DNA from: Myxococcus stipitatus
GTDB taxonomy: Bacteria; Myxococcota; Myxococcia; Myxococcales; Myxococcaceae
Direction of reading: 5' to 3'
Length of the DNA stretch: 64,000 nucleotides
Assembly (NCBI RefSeq): GCF_038561935.1
Contig: NZ_CP102770.1
Span: forward strand, 8,184,001 to 8,248,000
Numbering within the stretch: the first letter of the stretch is position 1; the number at the start of each line of letters is the position of its first letter. Positions 31,348-41,456 of this stretch are shown here, piece after piece. The position numbers and the translations under genes are program-made. The notes beneath the pieces were generated by a model. The model did not search any database. It saw nothing but the letters and a program-made list of their open reading frames with translations, and had not been told where the DNA came from.

Positions 31348-32304
31348 TCAGGGCAGCAACGCGGCCCGCTTGAGCACATCCCGGAGCTCGGCGGGGAGTG
31401 CGGCCTCCACGGCCACCTTGCCACTGCCATCCGGGTGGGGAAACTCGATGCGCTCGGCGTGCAGGAACAACCTCTTGAGCCCCCAGCGCGCCTGCACGTC
31501 GCGGTTGTAGGCGAAGTCACCGTACTTCTTGTCCCCCAATACCGGGTGGCCGATGGCCGCCAGGTGCCTTCTTATCTGATGGGTGCGCCCCGTCTCGATG
31601 GCGCAGGACAGGAGCGCTGCGTCGCCCGACTGCTTGACGACCTTCCAGCGGGTGAGCGCGTCCTGCATGTTCACCCCGCGACGGGCCTTGGACTCGGCCG
31701 TCTGTTGATGCTCGGACAGTGGCAGGTCGATGACCCCGGACTCCTTGGTCATCTTCCCCTTCACCAGGGTGAGGTAGCGCTTCTTGGAGAGGCCGTGGGT
31801 GAAGACCTCGGTGAAGTGCACCATCGCCGGGCGGCGCTTGGCCACCAGGATGACGCCGGAGGTCTCCCGGTCCAGCCGGTGGGCGGGGGAGGCGGTGAAG
31901 TCGTTGCGGACGGCCTTGGGGCCCAGGTAGGCGCGCACGTAGTCCACCAGGGTGCCCCCGGTGATGCCGCTGCCAGTGTGGACGGCCATGCCGCTGGGCT
32001 TGTCGACGGCCATCAACCAGTCGTCCTCGCGCAGGATGACGAGCCGGCTGGGGTCCACCGGAGGGGGGGGACGGTCCACTTTCGGACGGTCTTCACCCCG
32101 GAGTGTCTTCTCGTCGCCCCGGATGGTGAGCACGTCACCCTCGGCGAGCAACTGCTCGGGCTGCGCGCGCTTCCCGTTCACCCGCACCTTCTTGGTGCGA
32201 ATCATCTTGAAGAGGTGGCTCACCGGAACGGTGGGCAGCCGTTTGCGCAGGAGTTTGTCCAGGCGCATCCCGGCGGTGTCGGTCTCGATTCGGTACTCGA
32301 TCAT
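31348..32304 (-). CDS. RluA-family pseudouridine synthase (RluC/RluD-like)
   Basis: 318 residues. The N-terminal S4 RNA-binding domain (about 12-62: MRLDKLLRKRLP, then VRVNGKRA) is followed by the synthase domain with HRLDRETSGV, catalytic D145, and the KRYLTLVKG and GRTHQIRRHLAAIGHPVLGD motifs. It isomerises uridine in rRNA. The S4 fusion favours RluC or RluD type; RluC modifies 23S rRNA positions near 955, 2504 and 2580 in E. coli. Which positions apply here is not determinable. Upstream of the PBP gene on the same strand. Confidence 0.92.
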   Translation of the reverse strand: MIEYRIETDTAGMRLDKLLRKRLPTVPVSHLFKMIRTKKVRVNGKRAQPEQLLAEGDVLTIRGDEKTLRGEDRPKVDRPPPPVDPSRLVILREDDWLMAVDKPSGMAVHTGSGITGGTLVDYVRAYLGPKAVRNDFTASPAHRLDRETSGVILVAKRRPAMVHFTEVFTHGLSKKRYLTLVKGKMTKESGVIDLPLSEHQQTAESKARRGVNMQDALTRWKVVKQSGDAALLSCAIETGRTHQIRRHLAAIGHPVLGDKKYGDFAYNRDVQARWGLKRLFLHAERIEFPHPDGSGKVAVEAALPAELRDVLKRAALLP

Positions 32305-32348
32305 TTGTGCTGGCGCGCGGACCAGACCATACGAATAATCCCGGGTCC

Positions 32349-33815
32349 ATGCCGAAAGCCCCCAGTATCGAGAAGCTCCTCCAGAACGGGTCGGCCGAGT
32401 GGAACCGACTGCGCAAGGGCGGTCAGGTCCCGACCGAGCACACTGGCGCCACCTTCACGCAACTTTTCTCCGCCAACGCGGACCTGTCGGGCCTAGGGCT
32501 CGTGGGGTCCGAGTGGGAGCGGTGCGATTTGTCCAAAATCAACTTCCGGGACACGGACCTGTCGAACGCCTATTTCCATGGCGGGCGGTTGCAGGACTGT
32601 GACTTCCGGGGGGCGAACCTCGAGGGAGCCACCTTCGAGAAGCTGAAGCTCCTGCGCTGTGACTTCACGGGCGCCAAGGGCTTGGACGATATGGAGATGG
32701 ACGACGTGGATATGGACCGCGTCGTCGGTCTGGACGGGGAAGAAGCCCCGCCGCCGCCTCCTCCGCCCGCCCAGGGAATCACCGCGTTCACCCGCGAACA
32801 GCGCGAGAAGGCGCTGGGCGTGCAGGCGAACGCGCTGCTCCAGGGCGAGCCCGCCGCGGAGGAGCTGCCCCCGTTCAAGCCCCAGGACCCCCCTGGTTCC
32901 CTCTTCTTCCGGGGCCTGAAGCGCCTGGCCATGCCCCCGCTCTGGGTGCTGGACGTGCCGGGGCTGAGGCCCCTGGTGCCGCAGCGGATGCCTCCGGGCA
33001 GCTCGCTGGAGACGCTCTACCGCGAGGCGGTGAAGACGCGGCTGGAGAACAAGAAGCCGATGGCGGACCCCGCCGTGGTGGAGAAGGCGCAGAAGTCGCT
33101 GCGCATGGGTGCGAAGGACGCCAACGTGGCGGCCATGTACCTGCGCGAGGTCGGCGTGCTGCCCCTGTTCCGCTTCGCCACCGCGCAGGTGCTGAAGGGC
33201 GCGCTGCGGGAAGAGGTGGAGGTGGATGACCTGACGGGCTCCATCGACCCGCGCACGACGGGCGCGCTGCTGGAGCTGCGGCTGACGCACGAGGTGGTGG
33301 AGCACCTGCAGGAGGCCCGGCGGCGCCTGGCGGCAACGCAGCTGTACACGGCGCTCCTGGAGGCGGGCTTCAGCCCGGACAACAACTGGGACGAGGCGCT
33401 GGAGTCGAGCGAGGCCGCGCTGGAGCTGGCGCAGATGGCCACGGGCGACAACCGCGACGCGCTGTTCGAGGGCTTCCAGGTCTTCGCGGCGCTTCCCGAG
33501 GAGGCGCGCCTGCGCCGCCTGGCGTACCTGGCCGAGTCGGTCACCAACCTGGAGCTGGTGAGCCGGATGCCGGAGGGCATGGAGCCCTCGTGGCTGAACG
33601 GGCCGGAGACGCGCGAGTGCCACGAGCGCGAGATGACCTACGTGCAGTCGCTGAAGGCGGAGGACATCCCGTCGAAGGTGGCGGCGCTGGCGAAGGCGGA
33701 GCTCGGCGTGCCCGAGGGCGAGGTCCCCGAGGAGAGCGACGGCGACCTGTTCATCCACCTGCGCTGCGACGTGTGCGGCAAGGAGAAGCTCATCGTCCAG
33801 TCACCGGACGAGTGA
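32349..33815 (+). CDS. Pentapeptide-repeat protein with helical domain and C-terminal CxxC
   Basis: 488 residues. Residues about 40-120 are pentapeptide repeats (ANADLSGLGL, CDLSKINFRDTDLSNAYF, CDFRGANLEGATF), which fold as a quadrilateral beta-helix. A run of seven prolines (about 135-141) leads into a roughly 300-residue Ala/Leu/Glu-rich helical part. The protein ends LRCDVCGKEKLIV, half of a zinc-ribbon-like pair. I do not recognise a function; DNA mimicry seen in some pentapeptide proteins is only an analogy. Start ATG 32349, divergent from the RluA-type gene by 44 bp. Confidence 0.8.
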   Translation: MPKAPSIEKLLQNGSAEWNRLRKGGQVPTEHTGATFTQLFSANADLSGLGLVGSEWERCDLSKINFRDTDLSNAYFHGGRLQDCDFRGANLEGATFEKLKLLRCDFTGAKGLDDMEMDDVDMDRVVGLDGEEAPPPPPPPAQGITAFTREQREKALGVQANALLQGEPAAEELPPFKPQDPPGSLFFRGLKRLAMPPLWVLDVPGLRPLVPQRMPPGSSLETLYREAVKTRLENKKPMADPAVVEKAQKSLRMGAKDANVAAMYLREVGVLPLFRFATAQVLKGALREEVEVDDLTGSIDPRTTGALLELRLTHEVVEHLQEARRRLAATQLYTALLEAGFSPDNNWDEALESSEAALELAQMATGDNRDALFEGFQVFAALPEEARLRRLAYLAESVTNLELVSRMPEGMEPSWLNGPETRECHEREMTYVQSLKAEDIPSKVAALAKAELGVPEGEVPEESDGDLFIHLRCDVCGKEKLIVQSPDE

Positions 33816-33902
33816 GCCCGCGCGAGAGTGCGCAAGGCCCCCGGGGCCGCTGGAGTCCTCAAAAGGGATTCAGGCGGCCCCGTGGTGTTTCATGAGACAG
33901 GC

Positions 33903-34487
33903 TCACGGCGCGGGCAGCACGTACGTCACGGGCTTGGGCAGCATCACCTGGACCTCGTCGCCCGCGCGGATGAGGCCGGGACAGTCCACCCAGGCCACCA
34001 GGCCGCGACGCTCGAACGCGGCCTTCACGAAGCGGCTCGCGAGCTTCTCGTGCCCCGGATGATGGGACTCGATGACCCTGCCCGGCCCGGTGCACGGGTC
34101 GTTCTCCCCTTCCACGGCCAGCACCGCGTCCTGCGGGAAGAACACGCGCGAGCCCGGCGGCAGCTGCGTCAGCCGGGGGATGCCGACAAGCTCCAGGTTC
34201 GCGCCCAGCCACGACGCGAGCACCTCCGGAAGCCCCAGCGTGTCCGCCACCTGCGCCAGCTCCTCCGATGACACCAGCGAGAGCTGACGCGTGTTCCGGA
34301 TGGGCGTGCCCTTCGGATACCAGGGCGTGCGCACGTCCGCCGGGCGCGTGTGCCCCGCGTGACGGTCTCCCTCGATTCCCTCGAAGGTCAACGGCACCTC
34401 GGGCACCTCGCGGGTGACGAAGGTCTTCTTCTCGGTGCACACCAGGACGCGGACCACGCGGCCGACCAGCCTCGGAGAGCGAGCCAT
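33903..34487 (-). CDS. MOSC-domain protein
   Basis: 194 residues. Features of the MOSC (molybdenum cofactor sulfurase C-terminal) beta-barrel are GIEGDRHAGHTRPADVR near residues 37-53, LGANLELVGI, and a C-terminal RGLVAWVDCPGLIRAGDEV. A candidate Cys sits in NDPCTGPG. MOSC proteins carry or transfer sulfur or handle Moco-related reductases; stand-alone YiiM-like members also exist. No partner gene is nearby, so the role is open. Its ATG lies about 35 bp downstream of the MBL-fold gene stop, same strand. Confidence 0.85.
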   Translation of the reverse strand: MARSPRLVGRVVRVLVCTEKKTFVTREVPEVPLTFEGIEGDRHAGHTRPADVRTPWYPKGTPIRNTRQLSLVSSEELAQVADTLGLPEVLASWLGANLELVGIPRLTQLPPGSRVFFPQDAVLAVEGENDPCTGPGRVIESHHPGHEKLASRFVKAAFERRGLVAWVDCPGLIRAGDEVQVMLPKPVTYVLPAP

Positions 34488-34522
34488 GGCTTCGTTCTAC
34501 TCCGTTTCCCGCTCGCGTCGCC

Positions 34523-35500
34523 TCACAGCAACGCCAGCTGCTGCGGCTTGCCCCCCAGCGGCCGCGCATCCACACCCGCGTCCCGCAGCGCCTGCGCCAG
34601 CTCCTCCGCGAACCCGTGACACGTCACCACCTCGGACGCCCCCGTCGCCTTCACGTAGGCCATCAACGAAGGGAAGTCCGCGTGGTCCGACACCGGGAAC
34701 GCCACGTCCGCGCCATACCGACGCGCGGCCCCCGGGTCCAACGCCCAGCCCGTCAGCACCGCCGTGCCTCGCGGCCACAGATGCGACAACGCCCCGCTGC
34801 GCACCTGATGCGGCGGGAAGAACAACACCTCGCCCGGCTCCACCTTGCCGGTGAAGGGACGCACGTTGTCGATGGGCACCCCCAGCTCCGCGTAGAGCTT
34901 CACCACCTCGTAGATGGACGTGTGCGCCACCAGCGAGAAGCCCCGGCCGGACAGGTACTTCATCGCCTCCTGGCTCTTGCCCAACGGATAGCCCAACAAC
35001 ACCGGCACCGCGTCGCGCTCCCACTGCCGACGCACCCACGCCTCCACCTGCCCGAAGACCTCGGCGCGGGGCGGGAAGCGGTAGCGCGGATGGCCGAAGG
35101 TCGACTCGATGACCAACGTGTCGCACTCGGCCACCTCCGTCGCCTCCGCCGTGAGCGAGGGCACCACGTTCAGGTCGCCCGTGTAGACGATGCGCCGCCC
35201 ATCCGCGCGGATGACGCGCAGCTGCGCGCTGCCCAGGATGTGTCCCGCGGGCAGGAGCTCCAGCACCAGCGGGCCCAGGTCGAAGGGCCGTCGGAAGGGA
35301 GCCGCGAGCGGCGCGCTCACCGGCCCCAGCCGATGCTCCATGAACCGCAGCGTCGCCGCCGTGGCGATGGTGCGCTCGTGCCGCGCGATGTGGTCCGAGT
35401 GCCCATGGCTCACGAAGCACAGCGGCGACTTGCGCTTCGCGTCCAGGGACAGGAGGGTGCCCGTCAGGTGCAACCCGTTTCGCCGCAGCTCCACGCTCAT
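34523..35500 (-). CDS. MBL-fold metallo-hydrolase, exonuclease-like (beta-CASP/SNM1-type)
   Basis: 325 residues. H32-x-H34-x-D36-H37 (SHGHSDHIAR) is the metal-binding motif. AGHILGSAQL, YTGDLN and the late SDHADFPSLM and VVTCHGF segments match the mRNA-3'-processing/Pso2-like exonuclease group and the ligase-associated exonuclease family. It probably trims DNA or RNA ends. ATG 35500 overlaps the stop of the upstream EamA gene (ATGA, 35497-35500), so the two are translationally coupled. No ligase or helicase partner is in view. Confidence 0.85.
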   Translation of the reverse strand: MSVELRRNGLHLTGTLLSLDAKRKSPLCFVSHGHSDHIARHERTIATAATLRFMEHRLGPVSAPLAAPFRRPFDLGPLVLELLPAGHILGSAQLRVIRADGRRIVYTGDLNVVPSLTAEATEVAECDTLVIESTFGHPRYRFPPRAEVFGQVEAWVRRQWERDAVPVLLGYPLGKSQEAMKYLSGRGFSLVAHTSIYEVVKLYAELGVPIDNVRPFTGKVEPGEVLFFPPHQVRSGALSHLWPRGTAVLTGWALDPGAARRYGADVAFPVSDHADFPSLMAYVKATGASEVVTCHGFAEELAQALRDAGVDARPLGGKPQQLALL

Positions 35501-36450
35501 CCCGCCGCCTGCACTCCCGCTCGCCGCGACTTCCACCAGACCCACGCCGGCGAGCCCAGCTCCGCCACCATCACCCCCAGGAAGATGAGCCCGCCGCCCA
35601 GCATCTCCGGCGCGCCCAGCACCTCGTAGCCGAGCACCACCGAGCACAGCGTCGCGAACACCGGCTCCAACGCGCAGATGACCGCCGCGCGCACCGCCGA
35701 CGTCCGCGCCTGGGCCCACGTCTGGATGCTGATGGCCAGCGCGCTGGGGAACAGGCCACACACCAGCACCGCCGTCACCAGCGTCGGATGCCACTCCACC
35801 CTCGGCGTGGTGAAGGGCAGGAACGCCGCGGACAGCAGCGACACGCCACACAGCTGCACCGCCACCATCCCCAGCACGCCGTCCTTCGACGCGTAGCGCT
35901 CCGTGAGGGTGATGTGCGCGGCGTACGCCACCGCGCAGGCCAGCGTCAGCAGCACGCCCTCCGACAGCCACCCGCCGCCCTCGCCCGCCGACGGATGCGT
36001 GAGCAGGAACAAGCCCACCACCGACAGCACCACGCCCGTCCACGCGGCCTTCGTGGGCATGCGCCGGAACACGAGCATCGACAGCAGCGGGACGAACACC
36101 ACGAACATCCCGGTGATGAACGCGGAGCGCGAGGGCGTGGTGAACGTCAGCCCCCACGTCTGGAGCGCGAAGCCCAGGAACAGGAAGACGGCCAGCAGCG
36201 CGCCATGGCGCAGGTTCGTCCGGGTGAACATCCGCCGGCCCGCCACCAGGCTCAGCGCCAGTCCCCCCACGCCGAAGCGCAGGGCGACGAAGCTGAACGG
36301 GTCCGCGAAGCTCAGCGCGTCCTTCACCACGACGAAGGTGACGCCCCAGATGGCGGTGATGAACAGCAGCGCGCCGTCCGCCTGGAAGCCCTTGAGCCGC
36401 TCCAGACGGGATGACTCGCCGCCCAGGCTGTGTGGAGTGGAGGTGCTCAC
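35497..36450 (-). CDS. EamA/DMT-family permease
   Basis: 317 residues with ten hydrophobic helices in two EamA repeats. Characteristic stretches are LFITAIWGVTFVVVKDAL at the start and ALEPVFATLCSVVLGYEVLGAPEMLGGGLIF near the end. It likely exports a metabolite; the substrate is unknown. GTG 36450 with GAGGA at 6 nt fits better than the 34-codon longer frame, which is hydrophilic and overlaps the intergenic region. Confidence 0.88.
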   Translation of the reverse strand: MSTSTPHSLGGESSRLERLKGFQADGALLFITAIWGVTFVVVKDALSFADPFSFVALRFGVGGLALSLVAGRRMFTRTNLRHGALLAVFLFLGFALQTWGLTFTTPSRSAFITGMFVVFVPLLSMLVFRRMPTKAAWTGVVLSVVGLFLLTHPSAGEGGGWLSEGVLLTLACAVAYAAHITLTERYASKDGVLGMVAVQLCGVSLLSAAFLPFTTPRVEWHPTLVTAVLVCGLFPSALAISIQTWAQARTSAVRAAVICALEPVFATLCSVVLGYEVLGAPEMLGGGLIFLGVMVAELGSPAWVWWKSRRAGVQAAG

Positions 36451-36523
36451 GGAGGTCCTCACGTCGGGGGCACGTGCCGGATGCTTTTGACTCACCCAGG
36501 CCCCCCACGCAACCTCCGTGAGG

Positions 36524-37543
36524 TCAGGGCGCGGAGTCCCGCTCGAAGACAATCAAGCGCTTGGTCGAGCCCGCGGCGTCCCAGGCCTCGTTCGTTCGTT
36601 CGGTCAGCTCCGCGGACGCACGTTGGAAGCCCAACCCCTCGAACGTTCGCAAGGACGCGTCGTTGTCCTCGTCCACATCCGCCTGCACGCGCGGCTCTCC
36701 CTGCCGGTGCGCCTCCGCCAGCAGGCGGCTCACCAGCTGCGTGGCCACGCCCATCCGTCGCGCCTGGGGCGCCACCACGAGCGAGCGCACCCAGACGCCA
36801 TCCAGCGGCAGTCCTTCTTCGCGGTACGAGTCCATCCACGCGAAGCCGTGCAGCCGGCCCTTGGTGTCCAGCGCGCCCACGGCGGCGCCTCGGCGCTCCT
36901 GGGCGTCGCGGCCCCAGCGGTCGCCCAGCTGCCGGCGCAAGAAGGTGGGAGACACGGACAGCCGCTCCCCGGCGAAGGTGAGCAGCACCTCCAGGTCCAC
37001 GGGCCGCAGGAGCCTCACCTCGAGCGGCCCCACCAGGTGGCGCCGCAACGGCTTCGACCAGCCAGAGAAGAAGAAGTCCCTCACGGCCCGATAGACTAGC
37101 CGGGTCCGGCGCCGACCCCATGCTGTCGCCAGACCGCGCTGCGCCACCCACAGCGCGGGGCTCAGGGGCCTGGGCAGCGGCACCAGCCACCGCCCCCGCC
37201 GCAGCGACACGACGCGCCCCAGCAGCTCCCCGCCGGGACGTGCGCCCGTGCCCAGCAGCGTCGTGGTCATCCAGGGCTGGGTGGAGACCACCACCTGCGC
37301 GGTGAGCCGGGTCCCCTGCCGCACGAGCGCGATGTCGCCCGTGGAGATGTCGCCCGGTCCACAGCGCAGCACGCGCACGGCGTCGCCCTGACGCAGCAGC
37401 GGCGCCAGGTCCCGAGCCACCCCGCGCACCCACAGCTTCTGCCCCAGGGGCAGCGCCTCCAGCACACCCTGCAGGACCTCCGAGGAGGAGGCCGTCTTCC
37501 GCGGCGGCACGCGCGCCACCTCCAGGGAAGTCCGGCCCGACAC
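36524..37543 (-). CDS. S26/S24-like beta-domain fused to GNAT acetyltransferase
   Basis: 339 residues. The N-terminal 100 residues (KLWVRGVARDLAPLLRQGDA, then VRVL, GDISTGDIALV and LTAQVVV) look like the signal-peptidase/LexA-type fold but lack the catalytic Ser and Lys. The C-terminal part (about 190-335) is GNAT: VWVRSLVVAPQARRMGVATQLVSRLL is the acetyl-CoA-binding motif A, and DEDNDASLRTFEGLGFQ is motif B. GTG 37543 has GGAAGG close upstream and I prefer it to GTG/ATG codons further out. The fold call for the first domain is an inference. Confidence 0.7.
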   Translation of the reverse strand: MSGRTSLEVARVPPRKTASSSEVLQGVLEALPLGQKLWVRGVARDLAPLLRQGDAVRVLRCGPGDISTGDIALVRQGTRLTAQVVVSTQPWMTTTLLGTGARPGGELLGRVVSLRRGRWLVPLPRPLSPALWVAQRGLATAWGRRRTRLVYRAVRDFFFSGWSKPLRRHLVGPLEVRLLRPVDLEVLLTFAGERLSVSPTFLRRQLGDRWGRDAQERRGAAVGALDTKGRLHGFAWMDSYREEGLPLDGVWVRSLVVAPQARRMGVATQLVSRLLAEAHRQGEPRVQADVDEDNDASLRTFEGLGFQRASAELTERTNEAWDAAGSTKRLIVFERDSAP

Positions 37544-37703
37544 GAGCCTTCCCTGGCGCTCGTGCGACGGAATGTAGCCCTTCCCTTCTCCCACACCAAC
37601 CGACGCGAGCGCGGGGGCGGGAGGGCCCCTATCGCCCACGCGTCGGGCCCGATAAGACGGGTGCGCCACCCGGCCCGGAGGTGGCCCAAGGAGGGATGGG
37701 TTC

Positions 37704-38276
37704 ATGAGCGCGACGCCCGAGGGCTCGCTGGTGCCTCAGCAGGGTTGGTGGGGCCGCAACTGGAAGTGGGTGGTGCCGGTGGGGTGCCTGGGGCTGCTGG
37801 CCTCGTGCGGCTGCCTGGGCTTCATCGTCGTCGGACTGGGGGTCTCGTCCGTGACGCAGAACATGGGCGCGTACACGGAGGCGGTCTCCATCGCCACCCA
37901 GGACGCCCAGGTGCGCAAGGCGATGGGCACGCCCATCAAGGCCAGCGGCTTTCCCAAGCAGACGTCGGTGAACTCCGTCAACGGCGTCACCCGCGCGCAG
38001 CTCGCCATCCCGCTCGACGGCCCCCAGGCGGACGGCATGCTCCAAGTCGACGCGCGGAAGGAAGGCGACGGCGACTGGCACTACGACGTCCTCACCGTGG
38101 AGGTGGAGGACGGCACGCGCATCGACCTCCGGGACGATGCGCCCTCCGAGCGCGACGTGCTCCCCGACGGCGACGACGCCGACGAGCCGCCTCCTTCGCC
38201 TCCGATGGAGGACGAGGCCCCCGGCCGCGATGCCCCGAAGCCGGGCTCCGGCAAGGACAGCGACATCGAGCTGTAG
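37704..38276 (+). CDS. Membrane-anchored protein with a Coa1-like domain
   Basis: 190 residues. One membrane helix, Cys/Gly-rich, lies at about 22-48. A compact domain follows in which VRKAMGTPIKASGFPK and GMLQVDARKEGDGDWHYDVL resemble Coa1/cytochrome-oxidase-assembly-like proteins of bacteria. The tail is an acidic Pro-rich stretch rich in Asp. Function unknown. ATG 37704 follows AAGGAGG. Divergent from the GNAT fusion, convergent with etfA across a hairpin. Confidence 0.65.
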   Translation: MSATPEGSLVPQQGWWGRNWKWVVPVGCLGLLASCGCLGFIVVGLGVSSVTQNMGAYTEAVSIATQDAQVRKAMGTPIKASGFPKQTSVNSVNGVTRAQLAIPLDGPQADGMLQVDARKEGDGDWHYDVLTVEVEDGTRIDLRDDAPSERDVLPDGDDADEPPPSPPMEDEAPGRDAPKPGSGKDSDIEL

Positions 38277-38289
38277 CCCGCAAGGACAA

Positions 38290-38323
38290 GGGGCGGCGCG
38301 AGGTGTGAACCCCGCGTCGCCCC
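38290..38323. terminator. Bidirectional terminator between the Coa1-like gene and etfA
   Basis: A 14-bp stem, GGGGCGGCGCGAGG with CCCCGCGTCGCCCC, including one G-T and one A-C position, with a TGTGAA loop. It lies midway between convergent stop codons at 38276 and 38352. Confidence 0.6.
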
Positions 38324-38351
38324 CGTCACGCCCGTGGTGGGCGGAGCATGA

Positions 38352-39317
<966 letters not shown>

Positions 39318-39345
39318 TGGAGTGTCTCCGTATCTTCCGAGAGGG

Positions 39346-40143
39346 TTAGACGACCTTCGCCTCGTTGCGCAGCTTGTCCACCAGGGTGGCCACGTCCGGC
39401 ACCTTGATGCCGGCCTTGCGCGCGGGCGGGGACGCCAGCTTCAGGACCTGGATCTGCGGCGTGACGTTCACGCCCAGCTTCTCCGGCGTCAGCTCCTCGA
39501 TGGGCTTGCTCTTGGCCTTCATGATGCCCGGGAGGCTGGCGTAGCGCGGCTGGTTCAGGCGCAGGTCCGTGGTGACGACGGCGGGCAGCTGGCACTCCAG
39601 CGTCGCCAGCCCGTTGTCGACCTCGCGCACCACCTGGACGGACTTCTTGTCCGCGGTGAGCTTCACGGCCGGCTCCTTGTTCTTCTCCTCGGCGCTCTCC
39701 AGCGACTCGACCTTGGAGGCGAACGTGGCCTGGCCCCAGCCCAGGAACTCGGCCAGGTACTGGCCCACCTGGTTCTGGTCGTCATCGATGGACTGCTTGC
39801 CCAGGATGACCAGGTCCGGCTTCTCCTTGTCCGCGACCTTCTGCAGCAGCGCCGCGATGCCCAGCTGGTCCAGCGGGCCCGTGTGGTTCACCCACACCGC
39901 GCGGTGCGCGCCCATGGCCAGCGCGTGCCGGAGCTGCTCCTGCACTTCCTTGCCGCCGATGGAGACCACCACCACTTCGCCCGTGTGCTTGGCGACGAGC
40001 CGGAGGCCCTCTTCGACGCCAATCTCGTCGAAGGGGTTGATCTTGTACTTGAGCCCCTCCTGGACGATGCCCGAGCCGTCGGGCTTCACCTTGATTTTGG
40101 ACTCGGGGTCTTCCACGCGCTTGGCGGTGACGAGGATCTTCAC
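39346..40143 (-). CDS. etfB: Electron transfer flavoprotein subunit beta
   Basis: 265 residues. The adenine-nucleotide-binding core shows KILVTAKRVEDPESKIKV at the start, VVVVSIGGKEVQEQLRHALAMGAHRAVWV, and DLVILGKQSIDDDQNQVGQ. The late ELTPEKLGV is the recognition-loop region of EtfB. Partner of EtfA. First in the etfBA pair, with a 150-bp gap from the acyl-CoA dehydrogenase stop. Confidence 0.96.
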   Translation of the reverse strand: MKILVTAKRVEDPESKIKVKPDGSGIVQEGLKYKINPFDEIGVEEGLRLVAKHTGEVVVVSIGGKEVQEQLRHALAMGAHRAVWVNHTGPLDQLGIAALLQKVADKEKPDLVILGKQSIDDDQNQVGQYLAEFLGWGQATFASKVESLESAEEKNKEPAVKLTADKKSVQVVREVDNGLATLECQLPAVVTTDLRLNQPRYASLPGIMKAKSKPIEELTPEKLGVNVTPQIQVLKLASPPARKAGIKVPDVATLVDKLRNEAKVV

Positions 40144-40293
40144 GGCTGGCTACTCCTTGCGGGAGGCGTTTTAGAAGGCTGGAAAACAGTCCGTGCAAGC
40201 CGCCTTGACGCGGCGCGCGAACGGCCTGGGTTAATAGGCATCCGGGTGTCACGGCGGCAATGGGAAACGGCCGCCGGACACGGTTCTGCTGTT

Positions 40294-41430
40294 CTACTTG
40301 AACAGTTCTTTGGCGATGACGAGCCGCTGGACCTGGCTGGTGCCCTCGTAGACCTGGATGAGCTTGGCGTCGCGCATCAGCTTCTCCACGGGGTATTCCT
40401 TGATGTAGCCGTAGCCGCCGTAGACCTGCACCGCGTCGGTGGCGACCTTCATGGCCATGTCCGCCGCGAAGCACTTGGCGTAGCTGGACTGGAGGGTGTT
40501 GCGCTTGCCCTGGTCCAGCAGCCACGCGCTCTCGTAGGTGAGCATGCGGGCGGCGTGGGTGTTCATGGCCATGTCGGCAATCATGAACTGGATGGCCTGG
40601 TGCTCGATGATGGGCTTGCCGAACGTCTTGCGCTGCGAGGCGTACTCCATGGAGTGCTCGAGCGCGGCGCGGGCGATGCCCACCGAGAACATGGCGGTGA
40701 GCGGACGGCTGTTGTCCAGCGTGGCCATGGCGATGGAGAAGCCCTGGCCCTCTTCACCGATGCGGTTGGCGACGGGCACGCGCACGTCCTCGAACGTGAG
40801 CGACACGGTGTCGCTGGCGCGCTGGCCCATCTTGTTCTCGTGCTTGCTGACGGACAGCCCCTTGGGGCGCCCCTCGACGACGAAGCACGTGATGCCCTTG
40901 TGCTTCTTCGCCTTGTCCAGCGTCGCGAACACCGTGTACTGCTCCGCGTGCCCGCCGTTGGTGATGAAGCACTTGGAGCCGTTGATGACGTACTCGTCAC
41001 CCTCGCGGCGCGCGGTGGTCTGCATGTTGGCCACGTCGCTGCCCGCCTCCGGCTCCGTGAGGCAGAACGAGGAGAACTTCAGCCGCTCCGCGAAGTGCCC
41101 GAGCAGGCGCTTCTTCTGCTCCTCGGTGCCGGCCAGGATGATGGGCAGGTTGGCCAGGTCGTTGGCGATGATGGACGTCGCCACGCCCGCACAGCCCCAG
41201 CTCAGCTCCTCCGCGACGATGGTCTGGTCCAGGTGCGACAGGCCCACGCCGCCGTACTCGGCGGGGATGGCCATGTTCAACAGGCCCAGCTCGAACGCGG
41301 TGGCCAGCAGGTCGCGCGGGAAGGTCGCCGTCTCGTCGTAGTGAGCCGCCTTGGGGCGCACCACCTCGCGGGCATACTTGCGCGCCGCCTGCTGGAGCGC
41401 GCGCTGGTCCTCGGTGAGCTCGAATTCCAT
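40294..41430 (-). CDS. Acyl-CoA dehydrogenase
   Basis: 378 residues, normal length. FAD/substrate motifs CLTEPEAGSDVANM and ITNGGHAEQYTVFA are present, with the C-terminal helical domain QVYGGYGYIKEYPVEKLMRD. The catalytic base is the Glu in IQVYEGTSQVQR, the position used by short/medium-chain enzymes. It oxidises acyl-CoA to trans-2-enoyl-CoA and passes electrons to the ETF encoded next to it. An inverted repeat upstream (41457-41474) may be its operator. Confidence 0.95.
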   Translation of the reverse strand: MEFELTEDQRALQQAARKYAREVVRPKAAHYDETATFPRDLLATAFELGLLNMAIPAEYGGVGLSHLDQTIVAEELSWGCAGVATSIIANDLANLPIILAGTEEQKKRLLGHFAERLKFSSFCLTEPEAGSDVANMQTTARREGDEYVINGSKCFITNGGHAEQYTVFATLDKAKKHKGITCFVVEGRPKGLSVSKHENKMGQRASDTVSLTFEDVRVPVANRIGEEGQGFSIAMATLDNSRPLTAMFSVGIARAALEHSMEYASQRKTFGKPIIEHQAIQFMIADMAMNTHAARMLTYESAWLLDQGKRNTLQSSYAKCFAADMAMKVATDAVQVYGGYGYIKEYPVEKLMRDAKLIQVYEGTSQVQRLVIAKELFK

Positions 41431-41456
41431 GAGATTCCTCGCGGTACGGACGACGT

